Positions 23,586 through 30,621 of a stretch of 32,655 nt of DNA are shown here, piece after piece. The stretch is from Flavobacteriaceae bacterium (GTDB lineage Bacteria; Bacteroidota; Bacteroidia; Flavobacteriales; Flavobacteriaceae), in assembly GCA_002723295.1 (NCBI GenBank), contig PBNP01000022.1, positions 1 through 32,655 on the forward strand, written 5' to 3'. The position numbers and the translations under genes were made by a program. Below the pieces are notes generated by a model that was given only the letters and a program-made list of their open reading frames with translations, ran no database searches and was not told the origin of the DNA. How positions within the stretch are numbered: the first letter of the stretch is position 1; every line of letters starts with the position of its first letter.

Positions 23586-24881
23586 ATGTCAAAAAATTTT
23601 GTTGATGAATTAAGGTGGAGAGGAATGCTTCATAACATTACTCCAGAAACCGAAGATTTTTTATTATCCAATAAAACTACTGGATATATTGGCTTTGACC
23701 CAACTGCTGATTCTTTACATATTGGAAGCTTGGTTCAGATAATTATTTTAATGCACTTTCAAAAAGCAGGACATAGACCTATTGTCCTCCTTGGAGGAGC
23801 AACTGGGATGATAGGAGACCCTTCTGGAAAGTCAAATGAAAGAAAACTTTTAGACAATAATATTCTTAAACGAAATGTAGAATCCATTAAGTCACAGTTT
23901 GAAAGATTTTTAGAGTTTAATGATGATCAATCAAATTCTGCAATAATTTTAAATAATTATGATTGGATAAAGGATATAAGTTTGATTGATTTTTCTAGAG
24001 AAATTGGGAAAAGTATTACGGTAAACTATATGATGGCTAAGGATTCAGTAAAAAAGCGCTTTACAAATGAAACTAAAGAAGGAATGTCATTTACTGAATT
24101 CACATATCAGCTAATTCAAGGTTTTGATTTTCTTCATTTATATAATACATTAAATTGTAGACTTCAAATGGGAGGAAGTGATCAATGGGGAAATATAACA
24201 ACTGGAACAGAATTAATTCGACGAAAATCAAAAGGAAAAGCACACGCGATTACATGCCCCTTGATAACAAGAGAAGATGGGGAAAAATTTGGAAAGACTG
24301 AAGATGGCAATATATGGCTAGATAAAACAAAAACATCTCCATATAAATTTTATCAATATTGGCTTAATATATCCGATAAGGATGCAATTTCTTTTATAAA
24401 AATTTTTACTTTTTATAGTAGTAAAGCTATTGAGAAATTTATTGAAGAACATCAAAAGGCTCCTCATTTAAGGAGTTTACAGATTAAACTAGCAGAATCG
24501 GTTACTAATCTTGTTCATGGAGAGGATGAATTCAATAAAGCGAAAGCTGCATCAGATATTTTATTTGGAAAAGGAACATCAGATTTATTAAAAGATATAG
24601 ATTCTGAGACCTTTTTGGAAATTTTTGAAGGTGTGCCTCAAAAGATTCTTTTTAAAAATGAATTATCTGATGGAATAGGTATTGTTTCTTTATTATCAGA
24701 AAAAACAGATTTTATTAAGTCTAAAAGTGAAGCTCGCAGATTATTAAAAGAAAATTCAATATCGATTAATAAAGTTAAGGTTGGGGAAAATTATATTTTA
24801 ACTGATTTAAATTTAATTGGCAATCAGTTTATTTTAATTCAACGTGGTAAGAAAACATATTTTCTAATAAGATTTAATTAA
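23586..24881 (+). CDS. tyrS: tyrosyl-tRNA synthetase
   Basis: Charges tRNA-Tyr. The 431 residues contain the class I motif in YIGFDPTADSLHIGSLVQI (HIGS, 45-48), the tyrosine/ATP site LQMGGSDQWGNITTG, the KFGKT loop (GEKFGKTEDG, the KMSKS equivalent) and a C-terminal S4-type RNA-binding domain (SKSEARRLLKENSISINKVKV). The KFGKT form is that of bacterial TyrRS. It ends in a TTAA that also supplies the stop of the convergent LuxE-like gene. Confidence 0.98.
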   Translation: MSKNFVDELRWRGMLHNITPETEDFLLSNKTTGYIGFDPTADSLHIGSLVQIIILMHFQKAGHRPIVLLGGATGMIGDPSGKSNERKLLDNNILKRNVESIKSQFERFLEFNDDQSNSAIILNNYDWIKDISLIDFSREIGKSITVNYMMAKDSVKKRFTNETKEGMSFTEFTYQLIQGFDFLHLYNTLNCRLQMGGSDQWGNITTGTELIRRKSKGKAHAITCPLITREDGEKFGKTEDGNIWLDKTKTSPYKFYQYWLNISDKDAISFIKIFTFYSSKAIEKFIEEHQKAPHLRSLQIKLAESVTNLVHGEDEFNKAKAASDILFGKGTSDLLKDIDSETFLEIFEGVPQKILFKNELSDGIGIVSLLSEKTDFIKSKSEARRLLKENSISINKVKVGENYILTDLNLIGNQFILIQRGKKTYFLIRFN

Positions 24882-25861
24882 ATAACCATTAAGTTACACC
24901 CCCTGATCTCTGATTGATCAAACCTTCCTAATACTTCAAAACTACCATCTAGATGCATTTTTCCTAAATCTTGGGTTGCAATGAATGGGCAAGTATTGAA
25001 GTTTGCTAAATCAATAATATTGAGGCCTCCTGGTTTACTTTTATCAAAAAATAATGGATCGTCTATATCTCTTGTAAAAACCTTCATCCATGGTGGACAA
25101 ATAAATAAGCCTTGCTCTTTTGAATAAGCTTGAGAAAATAATTCTGTCATTCCATATTCTGAGTGGATATTATTTACTCCAAAGCCCTTTGATAATTTTT
25201 CATGTAATTCATCTCTTACCAATTCTTTTAGTTTTCCTTTCATCCCACCAGTTTCAATTATAATTGTATTCTTAAGATTAAAATTATATTTATTAATAAA
25301 CTCTAAAAGTGCAAATGAGACTCCTATAAGTAAAGTTTTATAACCTTTTGAATCAATTTCTTCAAGTGTATTTTTAAGATTTTTGAGATCATTAATATAG
25401 AATCCACTATGTTTAGATTTGGTTTTCTGTATTAAATTAGAAACCATATATATTAATGATGAATTCTTTCTCTCAATATAACCAGGAAGTAATGCTAAAA
25501 TTGTATAATCAGAAATTTCACCATAAAAATATTCAAAACCTTTTCTGAAACTATTCTCATAGTCAGAAAGATTTTTAATAAAATGCCGAGATGGTTGAAT
25601 ACTTGAGGTCATACTTGACTGAAAAATCGCTTCTTCTTTTTCACAAAATATTTTTACATCATGAGTTTTAAAAAATGAAATTGGAAGGAAAGGAATTTGA
25701 GAATATGAATTAATAGAATCAGGAGGCGTATTAATTAAATCACAAAAGCTTCTATATATAGGATTTAATTCATAATGAACTTTTACAAGTTTAAAACAAA
25801 AATTTTCAAATTCTTTTTCAGTTTTAATATTATAAAACGAGCGAAAATCACTTAAATCCAT
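24878..25861 (-). CDS. LuxE-like acyl-protein synthetase / acyl-activating enzyme
   Basis: A 327-residue protein resembling LuxE and the short adenylate-forming enzymes. Visible features are IPFLPISFFKTHDV near the N-terminus, IIIETGGMKGKLKELVRDEL, the YGMTE core motif (HSEYGMTELFSQ) and a C-terminal FIATQDLGKMHLDGSFEVLGRFDQSEIRGCNLMV. It probably activates a fatty or aromatic acid; the substrate is unknown. The P-loop that normally reads SSGTTG is SSMTSS here (82-87). I use ATG 25861, because the in-frame TTG at 25867 falls inside an exact TAnnTTTG. No acyl reductase or carrier lies nearby. Stop shared with tyrS. Confidence 0.82.
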   Translation of the reverse strand: MDLSDFRSFYNIKTEKEFENFCFKLVKVHYELNPIYRSFCDLINTPPDSINSYSQIPFLPISFFKTHDVKIFCEKEEAIFQSSMTSSIQPSRHFIKNLSDYENSFRKGFEYFYGEISDYTILALLPGYIERKNSSLIYMVSNLIQKTKSKHSGFYINDLKNLKNTLEEIDSKGYKTLLIGVSFALLEFINKYNFNLKNTIIIETGGMKGKLKELVRDELHEKLSKGFGVNNIHSEYGMTELFSQAYSKEQGLFICPPWMKVFTRDIDDPLFFDKSKPGGLNIIDLANFNTCPFIATQDLGKMHLDGSFEVLGRFDQSEIRGCNLMVI

Positions 25862-25864
25862 TAG

Positions 25865-25872
25865 CAAATTTA
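25865..25872 (-). promoter_or_regulatory. -7 element (TAAATTTG) of the LuxE-like gene
   Basis: Exact TAnnTTTG on the minus strand with only three bases (CTA) before the ATG, so a transcript from it would be leaderless. Confidence 0.5.
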
Positions 25873-25953
25873 ATTTTTTAGCACTTTAAAAAGCTAATTA
25901 TTTTATAAATAAATTAGTTTTTATAATTATGGTATATTTTATAATATATTATG

Positions 25954-25975
25954 TTTAATTTAACTTTAAGTTAAT
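25954..25975 (+). promoter_or_regulatory. 11-bp direct repeat, candidate response-regulator box
   Basis: Two adjacent 11-mers, TTTAATTTAAC and TTTAAGTTAAT, agree at 9 of 11 positions, the spacing at which OmpR/PhoB-type regulators bind as tandem dimers. The region also contains the perfect inverted repeat TTAACTT-T-AAGTTAA (25960-25974). It lies 46 bases before the response-regulator start. AT-richness makes chance matches possible. Confidence 0.35.
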
Positions 25976-26021
25976 ATATCATTATAAGATGATTTTTAGT
26001 TTAGTATGAAAAAAATTAAAA

Positions 26022-26702
26022 ATGACAAAAAGTAAGATTTTATTAGTTGATGACGAACCTGATGTTTTAGAAATTTTATCATATAATCTAGAAAACAATG
26101 GATATAAAACTTTCAAAGCTAAAGATGGTAAAGAGGCTATAGAAAAGGCAATAAAAATTTTACCTGAGTTAATTATTATGGATGTTATGATGCCTAATAT
26201 GGATGGAATCGAGGCTTGTGAAATATTGAGAAAAGACCCAAAATTTAAAAATACAATTATAATGTTTTTAACAGCAAGAGCAGAGGAGTATTCACATATT
26301 GCTGCTTTTCAAGCTGGAGCAGATGATTATGTAACGAAACCAATTAAGCCAAAAATTTTATTGTCAAAAGTTAATGCTTTACTAAGAAGATTAAATCAAG
26401 ATAATATTTCTGAGGGGCCTATTGAAATTGGAAATTTTGTAATTGATGCTGAAAAATATAATGTTTTGTTTAACGGAAAATATTTTGTTCTTCCACGGAA
26501 AGAATTTGAACTACTATTTTTATTAGCTTCAAAAGCTGACAAAGTTGTTAAAAGAGAAATGATAATGGAAAGGGTATGGGGAAGTGAAGTTATTGTTGGG
26601 GAGAGAACAATAGATGTTCATATTAGAAAGTTAAGAGAAAAGTTTGGAGACAATTACTTTAAAACCATAAAAGGTGTTGGATATAAATTTGCAAAAAGTT
26701 AA
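26022..26702 (+). CDS. OmpR/PhoB-type response regulator
   Basis: A 226-residue two-domain regulator. The receiver (1-122) has the acidic pocket D10/D11, phospho-acceptor D54 in IIMDVMMP, T84 in FLTARAEE and K106 in VTKPIKP. The C-terminal winged helix (about 132-224) shows LPRKEFELLFLLAS, VVKREMIMERVWG and RTIDVHIRKLREKFGDN followed by IKGVGYKF. The family resembles PhoB; phosphate control is a guess. The kinase gene follows 20 bases on. A tandem 11-bp repeat upstream may be an autoregulatory site. The 154-base gap before it is the longest in the window and holds no gene that I can support. Confidence 0.95.
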   Translation: MTKSKILLVDDEPDVLEILSYNLENNGYKTFKAKDGKEAIEKAIKILPELIIMDVMMPNMDGIEACEILRKDPKFKNTIIMFLTARAEEYSHIAAFQAGADDYVTKPIKPKILLSKVNALLRRLNQDNISEGPIEIGNFVIDAEKYNVLFNGKYFVLPRKEFELLFLLASKADKVVKREMIMERVWGSEVIVGERTIDVHIRKLREKFGDNYFKTIKGVGYKFAKS

Positions 26703-26722
26703 ATAAATAATTCTAAGAAAAA

Positions 26723-27751
26723 TTGCATAATTTAAAAATATCACTGCTTATATCTTCATTGGTAAACCTTCTTTTTATTTTGAGTTTATTCCTACTGTTT
26801 GATTATTTTGAAATTAGCATTTTAAAAATTGATAAAATTAAATTATTTGGATTAGTGTTTATTTTCTTTACAGGATCTTTTATAATAATTCATCTGATTA
26901 TTAGGCACTTCTTACTAACATTATTAAAAGGATTTATTCGAAGGGACTATTCTACGCAAACTGAAGAAAGCAATTCAAAGCAAGATTTAGACTCTTTAAC
27001 AAAGAATTTGTTAAGATTTGCAAGTGATAAAAATATAGAAATTGAATTACTAAAAAATCAAGAAAATTATAGAAAAGACTTTATAGGAAATATTTCACAT
27101 GAACTTAAAACACCTTTATTTACAATCCAAAGTTATATTCTTACATTAATAGATGGTGGATATAAAGACATTGAAATTCTAAAGAATTATTTAAAACGAA
27201 CATCCAAAGGAGTTGATCGTTTAATTTATTTAGTTAAAGACCTAGATTTAATAACAGAGTTTGAATCTGGAATAAAAAATATTGAGCCAGAATCTTTTAA
27301 TATTATTAAGATTATAGATAATATTTTTGAGTTATTAGAAATTGACTCTGGAAAAAATAACATTTCGTTAGTTTATGATCGCGAATATTTACAACCAATA
27401 AATGTATTAGCTGACAAGGATAGGATTCAACAATTAATTACAAATCTTGTAGTAAATTCTATAAAATATGGGGTAAAAAATGGTACAACTGAAATAAGTA
27501 TTCAGGACTTAAATGATGAAAAGATAATTATAAGAGTAACAGATAACGGAGAGGGTATTGCAAAGGAACATTTACCCAGATTATTTGAGCGTTTTTTTAG
27601 AATTGATAAATCTGGAAGCAGAAGAAAAGGTGGATCAGGATTAGGATTGGCTATAGTAAAGCATATTATTGAAGCTCATCAAGAAAAAATATATGTTGAA
27701 AGCACATTAGATATTGGTTCTGAGTTTTCATTTACTTTGCAGAAATCTTAG
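26723..27751 (+). CDS. sensor histidine kinase (PhoR-like, no periplasmic domain)
   Basis: Cognate kinase of the preceding regulator, 342 residues. Two helices (about 6-27 and 41-63) are joined by a very short loop, so there is no extracellular sensor domain; a linker (65-115) follows. HisKA has the phospho-accepting H126 in FIGNISHELKTPL. The ATPase domain has the N box (N241, LITNLVVNSIKYG), G1 box DNGEGI (274-279), the F box LFERFFR and the G2 box GGSGLGLAI (303-311). The start is TTG at 26723; no ATG exists in this frame before the first helix. The signal is probably sensed in the membrane or by partner proteins. Confidence 0.94.
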   Translation: MHNLKISLLISSLVNLLFILSLFLLFDYFEISILKIDKIKLFGLVFIFFTGSFIIIHLIIRHFLLTLLKGFIRRDYSTQTEESNSKQDLDSLTKNLLRFASDKNIEIELLKNQENYRKDFIGNISHELKTPLFTIQSYILTLIDGGYKDIEILKNYLKRTSKGVDRLIYLVKDLDLITEFESGIKNIEPESFNIIKIIDNIFELLEIDSGKNNISLVYDREYLQPINVLADKDRIQQLITNLVVNSIKYGVKNGTTEISIQDLNDEKIIIRVTDNGEGIAKEHLPRLFERFFRIDKSGSRRKGGSGLGLAIVKHIIEAHQEKIYVESTLDIGSEFSFTLQKS

Positions 27752-27814
27752 ACATCATTAGTTGTAATATCTTTCAAAATAAATGAACTTAGTGGTAAAT
27801 TTAAATTCTTTGAA

Positions 27815-28495
27815 TTGGGAAGTAAAAACAAGCTTAAACGATTTAATGAAAATCTTACTTTTCCAAATGTAATTCAACCTGATCGCAAAATACTAGAGTC
27901 AGATAGTTTTATTTATAAAGGAAAATGGAAAGAAAATTATTTTAATAACGAAAATGATATTATTCTAGAACTAGGATGTGGTAAAGGAGAGTATGTTATA
28001 TCTTTAGCTAAAGAGAATCCAAACAAAAATTTTATAGGAATTGATATAAAAGGTGCTAGATTCTGGAGAGGAGCAAAAACAGCAATTGAAGAAAATATTT
28101 CAAATGTTAGTTTTGTTAGAGTTAAAATTGAGATGATTTTAGCAATTTTTTCTGAAAATGAAATTAATGAAATTTGGTTAACTTTTCCAGACCCTCAAAT
28201 AAAGCACAAAAGAACTAAACTTAGACTTATAAATCCAGAATTTTTAGAAAAATATAAATTTATTTTGGCGCCGATGGGACTAGTTAATTTAAAAACGGAT
28301 AGCGAATTTTTATATGGATATACTTTAGGTCTTTTGGAAAATATCTCTTGTACCATAAAACATATACATCATGATATATACAATAATAGTAATTCTCCTA
28401 GCCGAGTTATAAATATTCAAACTTTTTATGAGAAAAAATTTCTAAAAGAAAATAAATCTATAAAGTATATACAATTCTATTGGAATGAATATTGA
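27815..28495 (+). CDS. trmB: tRNA (guanine-N7-)-methyltransferase
   Basis: Methylates G46 of tRNAs with S-adenosylmethionine. The 226 residues show the SAM motif ILELGCGKGEYVISLA, GIDIKGARFWRGAKTA, IWLTFPDPQIKHKRTKLRL (catalytic Asp and tRNA contacts) and NLKTDSEFLYGYTLGL, all TrmB signatures in their Bacteroidota form. The start is TTG at 27815, giving MGSKNKLKRF, the N-terminus I remember for flavobacterial TrmB; no alternative ATG is in frame. It overlaps the next gene by 11 bases. Confidence 0.96.
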   Translation: MGSKNKLKRFNENLTFPNVIQPDRKILESDSFIYKGKWKENYFNNENDIILELGCGKGEYVISLAKENPNKNFIGIDIKGARFWRGAKTAIEENISNVSFVRVKIEMILAIFSENEINEIWLTFPDPQIKHKRTKLRLINPEFLEKYKFILAPMGLVNLKTDSEFLYGYTLGLLENISCTIKHIHHDIYNNSNSPSRVINIQTFYEKKFLKENKSIKYIQFYWNEY

Positions 28496-28820
28496 AAACA
28501 AATCTTTTTTTGAGAAAGTTTATTTTGTGGTAAATAAGATTCCTTATGGAAGGGTTACTAATTACGGTTCAATAGCAAAGTTCATTGGATCTCCCCAATC
28601 ATCTAAAATGGTTGGATGGGCAATGAATGCAAGTCATAACATAAAAAATTTTCCTGCACATCGTGTTGTTAATAGAAACGGTCTTTTAACTGGAAAGCAT
28701 CATTTTCATGGAACAAAACTAATGCAACAATTACTCGAGTCTGAAGGAATAAATATTTATAACAATAGAGTAATAGATTTCGAAAATTATTTTTGGGATC
28801 CGTCTAAAAATATAACATAG
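28485..28820 (+). CDS. alkyltransferase-like protein (MGMT/ATL fold)
   Basis: A 111-residue protein with the DNA-binding and active-site fold of O6-methylguanine-DNA methyltransferase. IPYGRVTNYGSIAKFIG supplies the recognition helix and arginine, and VGWAMNAS follows. The active-site motif PCHRV reads PAHRV (A58), so it cannot transfer alkyl groups. It matches ATL proteins, which bind alkylated guanine and hand the lesion to nucleotide excision repair. Its ATG lies 11 bases inside trmB, so it is co-expressed with it. The DNA-repair role is taken from the family. Confidence 0.9.
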   Translation: MNIENKSFFEKVYFVVNKIPYGRVTNYGSIAKFIGSPQSSKMVGWAMNASHNIKNFPAHRVVNRNGLLTGKHHFHGTKLMQQLLESEGINIYNNRVIDFENYFWDPSKNIT

Positions 28821-28863
28821 GTTCAAATTGTAGTTTATAAATTAATTGTTTAAGAGCATTTGG

Positions 28864-28871
28864 TATATTTG
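28864..28871 (+). promoter_or_regulatory. -7 element (TATATTTG) of the mrp group
   Basis: Exact TAnnTTTG ending 15 bases before the mrp ATG at 28887. A TTG at 28846 gives a spacer of only 15. Confidence 0.55.
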
Positions 28872-28886
28872 CTAATAATTTCATTC

Positions 28887-30020
28887 ATGGAAATAACTAA
28901 AAAGAATGTAAAACAAATACTCCGTTCGATAATATCTCCAGGTAGTGAGAAAGATATCGTTTCAGCTGGGGTAGTAAAAAACATTCAAGTTTTTGGTGAT
29001 CAAGTTGATATTGATTTGGTTTTAAATAATCCAAGTCTGCAGGCTAGAAAAAAATTAGAAGTTGAGATATTAAAAATAATTCATTCCAGAATTAATGTAA
29101 AAGCTAAGGTTGAAATAAAAATTGAGGTAGTTATAAATAAATCTTCAATTGAAAACTCTATTAAAGCAAATCCAATACCTGGAATCCATTCAATTATTGC
29201 TATTGCATCTGGTAAGGGAGGAGTTGGAAAATCTACTGTAACTGCAAATTTAGCTGTTACTTTATCTCAAATGGGATTAAAAGTTGGAATACTTGATGCT
29301 GATATATATGGACCTTCGATGCCTTTAATGTTTGATCTGGAAGGAGAAAAGCCCTTAGCTCAAGAAGTAAATGGCAAATCTAAAATGAAACCACTAGAAA
29401 ATTATGGAGTTAAAATTTTATCTATAGGTTTTTTTACAGGTCCTGATCAAGCAGTTATTTGGAGGGGACCAATGGCTACTAAGGCACTAAAACAATTAAT
29501 TTTTGATTCAGCTTGGGGAGAGCTGGACTTTCTTTTAGTTGATTTACCCCCTGGCACAGGAGACATTCATTTAAGTATAGTTCAATCAATTCCACTAACT
29601 GGCGCCGTAATTGTCAGCACACCTCAACAAATTGCTTTAGCTGATGCGAGAAAAGGAATTTCTATGTTTCAGCAGGAATCTATAAATGTTCCTGTTTTAG
29701 GAATTGTTGAAAACATGGCATATTTTATACCAGAAGAACTTCCCAATTCTAAATATTATATCTTTGGAAAAGATGGAGGGAAAATATTATCAGAATCTAA
29801 AAAGATTCCATTTTTAGGATCATTGCCTCTTGTTCAAAGTATACGTGAAGCCTCAGACTTTGGAAGACCCGCAGGTCTTCAAGAAAAGGGAGTGATAAGG
29901 GACTCTTTCATTAAAGTTGCTCAAGAAATGACACATCAGGTTTTAAAAAGAAATAAAAACTTACCTCCAACAAAAGCTGTTGAAATTACAACAATGACAG
30001 GTTGTAGCGAAGTAAAGTAA
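28887..30020 (+). CDS. mrp: Mrp/NBP35-type P-loop ATPase, iron-sulfur carrier
   Basis: Carrier ATPase for Fe-S cluster delivery (Mrp/ApbC). The N-terminal MIP18/FSCA domain (1-85, with ILRSIISPGSEKDIVSAGVVKNI) is followed by the deviant Walker A SGKGGVGKST (108-117), LDADIYGPSMP and LLVDLPPGTGDIHLS. The cluster-binding CXXC normally near residue 285 is missing: the segment after ENMAYF reads IPEELPNSKYY. The only cysteine is C373 near the end (TGCSEVK). I use ATG 28887 (377 residues); the longer frame from TTG 28860 would include the promoter element. It leads a group with the NifU-domain and ferredoxin genes, 6 and 14 bases apart. Confidence 0.93.
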   Translation: MEITKKNVKQILRSIISPGSEKDIVSAGVVKNIQVFGDQVDIDLVLNNPSLQARKKLEVEILKIIHSRINVKAKVEIKIEVVINKSSIENSIKANPIPGIHSIIAIASGKGGVGKSTVTANLAVTLSQMGLKVGILDADIYGPSMPLMFDLEGEKPLAQEVNGKSKMKPLENYGVKILSIGFFTGPDQAVIWRGPMATKALKQLIFDSAWGELDFLLVDLPPGTGDIHLSIVQSIPLTGAVIVSTPQQIALADARKGISMFQQESINVPVLGIVENMAYFIPEELPNSKYYIFGKDGGKILSESKKIPFLGSLPLVQSIREASDFGRPAGLQEKGVIRDSFIKVAQEMTHQVLKRNKNLPPTKAVEITTMTGCSEVK

Positions 30021-30026
30021 ATAATT

Positions 30027-30272
30027 ATGAATACATCTGAAACAAAAGAAAAAGTATTATTAGCTCTAGAAGAAATTCGTCCATTTTTAGCTTCTGATGG
30101 AGGAGATATTTCCCTAGTATCAATAGATAAAAATAAAATTGCAAATGTTAGACTTCATGGTGCTTGTGTTACATGTACTGTTAATCAAATGACTTTAAAA
30201 CAAGGTGTAGAAATGACAATTAAAAAATATGCCCCTGAAATAGAAAAAGTTGTTAGTTTAGAAATTGAATAA
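30027..30272 (+). CDS. NifU C-terminal-domain Fe-S scaffold/carrier
   Basis: An 81-residue protein consisting of a NifU-like C-terminal (NFU) domain only. It contains the family start EEIRPFLASDGGDISLV and the CXXC loop GACVTCTVNQMTLKQGVE, whose two cysteines bind a bridging cluster in a dimer. It presumably moves assembled clusters to client proteins. It lies 6 bases after mrp and 14 before the ferredoxin gene. Confidence 0.94.
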   Translation: MNTSETKEKVLLALEEIRPFLASDGGDISLVSIDKNKIANVRLHGACVTCTVNQMTLKQGVEMTIKKYAPEIEKVVSLEIE

Positions 30273-30286
30273 TTAGATTTTATAAT

Positions 30287-30610
30287 TTGTCAAAAGAAAT
30301 TTCCATTAAAGTTAAAGATAGAGAAGGAAAAATTCGCTTATTAACTTTACCTATAGACATGAATCTAAATTTAATGGAAGCGATTAAATTAAATAATATT
30401 CAGATTGATGGGAGATGTGGAGGAATTGCATTGTGTGCTTCTTGTCAGTGTTATATTTTATCTAATCATATTTTAATTGAGAAAAGTGAAAATGAAACAG
30501 CAATGCTTTCAGAAGCTTTAAATGTTAAACCAAATAGTCGATTAGTTTGCCAGCTTATTCTTTCTAAGGATATGGATGGTTTAGAAATTGAATTAGCCCA
30601 AGAAGAATAA
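30287..30610 (+). CDS. [2Fe-2S] ferredoxin, adrenodoxin type
   Basis: A 107-residue electron carrier. Cluster ligands are C44, C50, C53 and C88 (CGGIALCASC, then LVCQL), the C-x5-C-x2-C-x34-C spacing of adrenodoxin-like ferredoxins; C55 is extra. It starts at TTG 30287 (MSKEISIKVKD), with no upstream in-frame ATG, and the N-terminus fits the family. It is the last of the mrp-NifU-ferredoxin group. Such ferredoxins support Fe-S assembly or P450-type reactions; the neighbours favour the former. Confidence 0.94.
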   Translation: MSKEISIKVKDREGKIRLLTLPIDMNLNLMEAIKLNNIQIDGRCGGIALCASCQCYILSNHILIEKSENETAMLSEALNVKPNSRLVCQLILSKDMDGLEIELAQEE

Positions 30611-30621
30611 ATTATTAATAC

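Noticed and set aside
25868-26021. Possible small RNA in the longest gap (154 bases)
   Set aside because: No GC-containing hairpin followed by a T-run is present; only AT-rich sequence with the short repeats reported above.
26006-26035. Nine-codon ORF (MKKIKNDKK) overlapping the response-regulator start in another frame
   Set aside because: In such A-rich sequence short ORFs are expected by chance; there is no ribosome-binding or conservation evidence.
28485-28820. Annotation as an active O6-methylguanine-DNA methyltransferase
   Set aside because: The acceptor cysteine is alanine in PAHRV and the N-terminal methyltransferase subdomain is absent.
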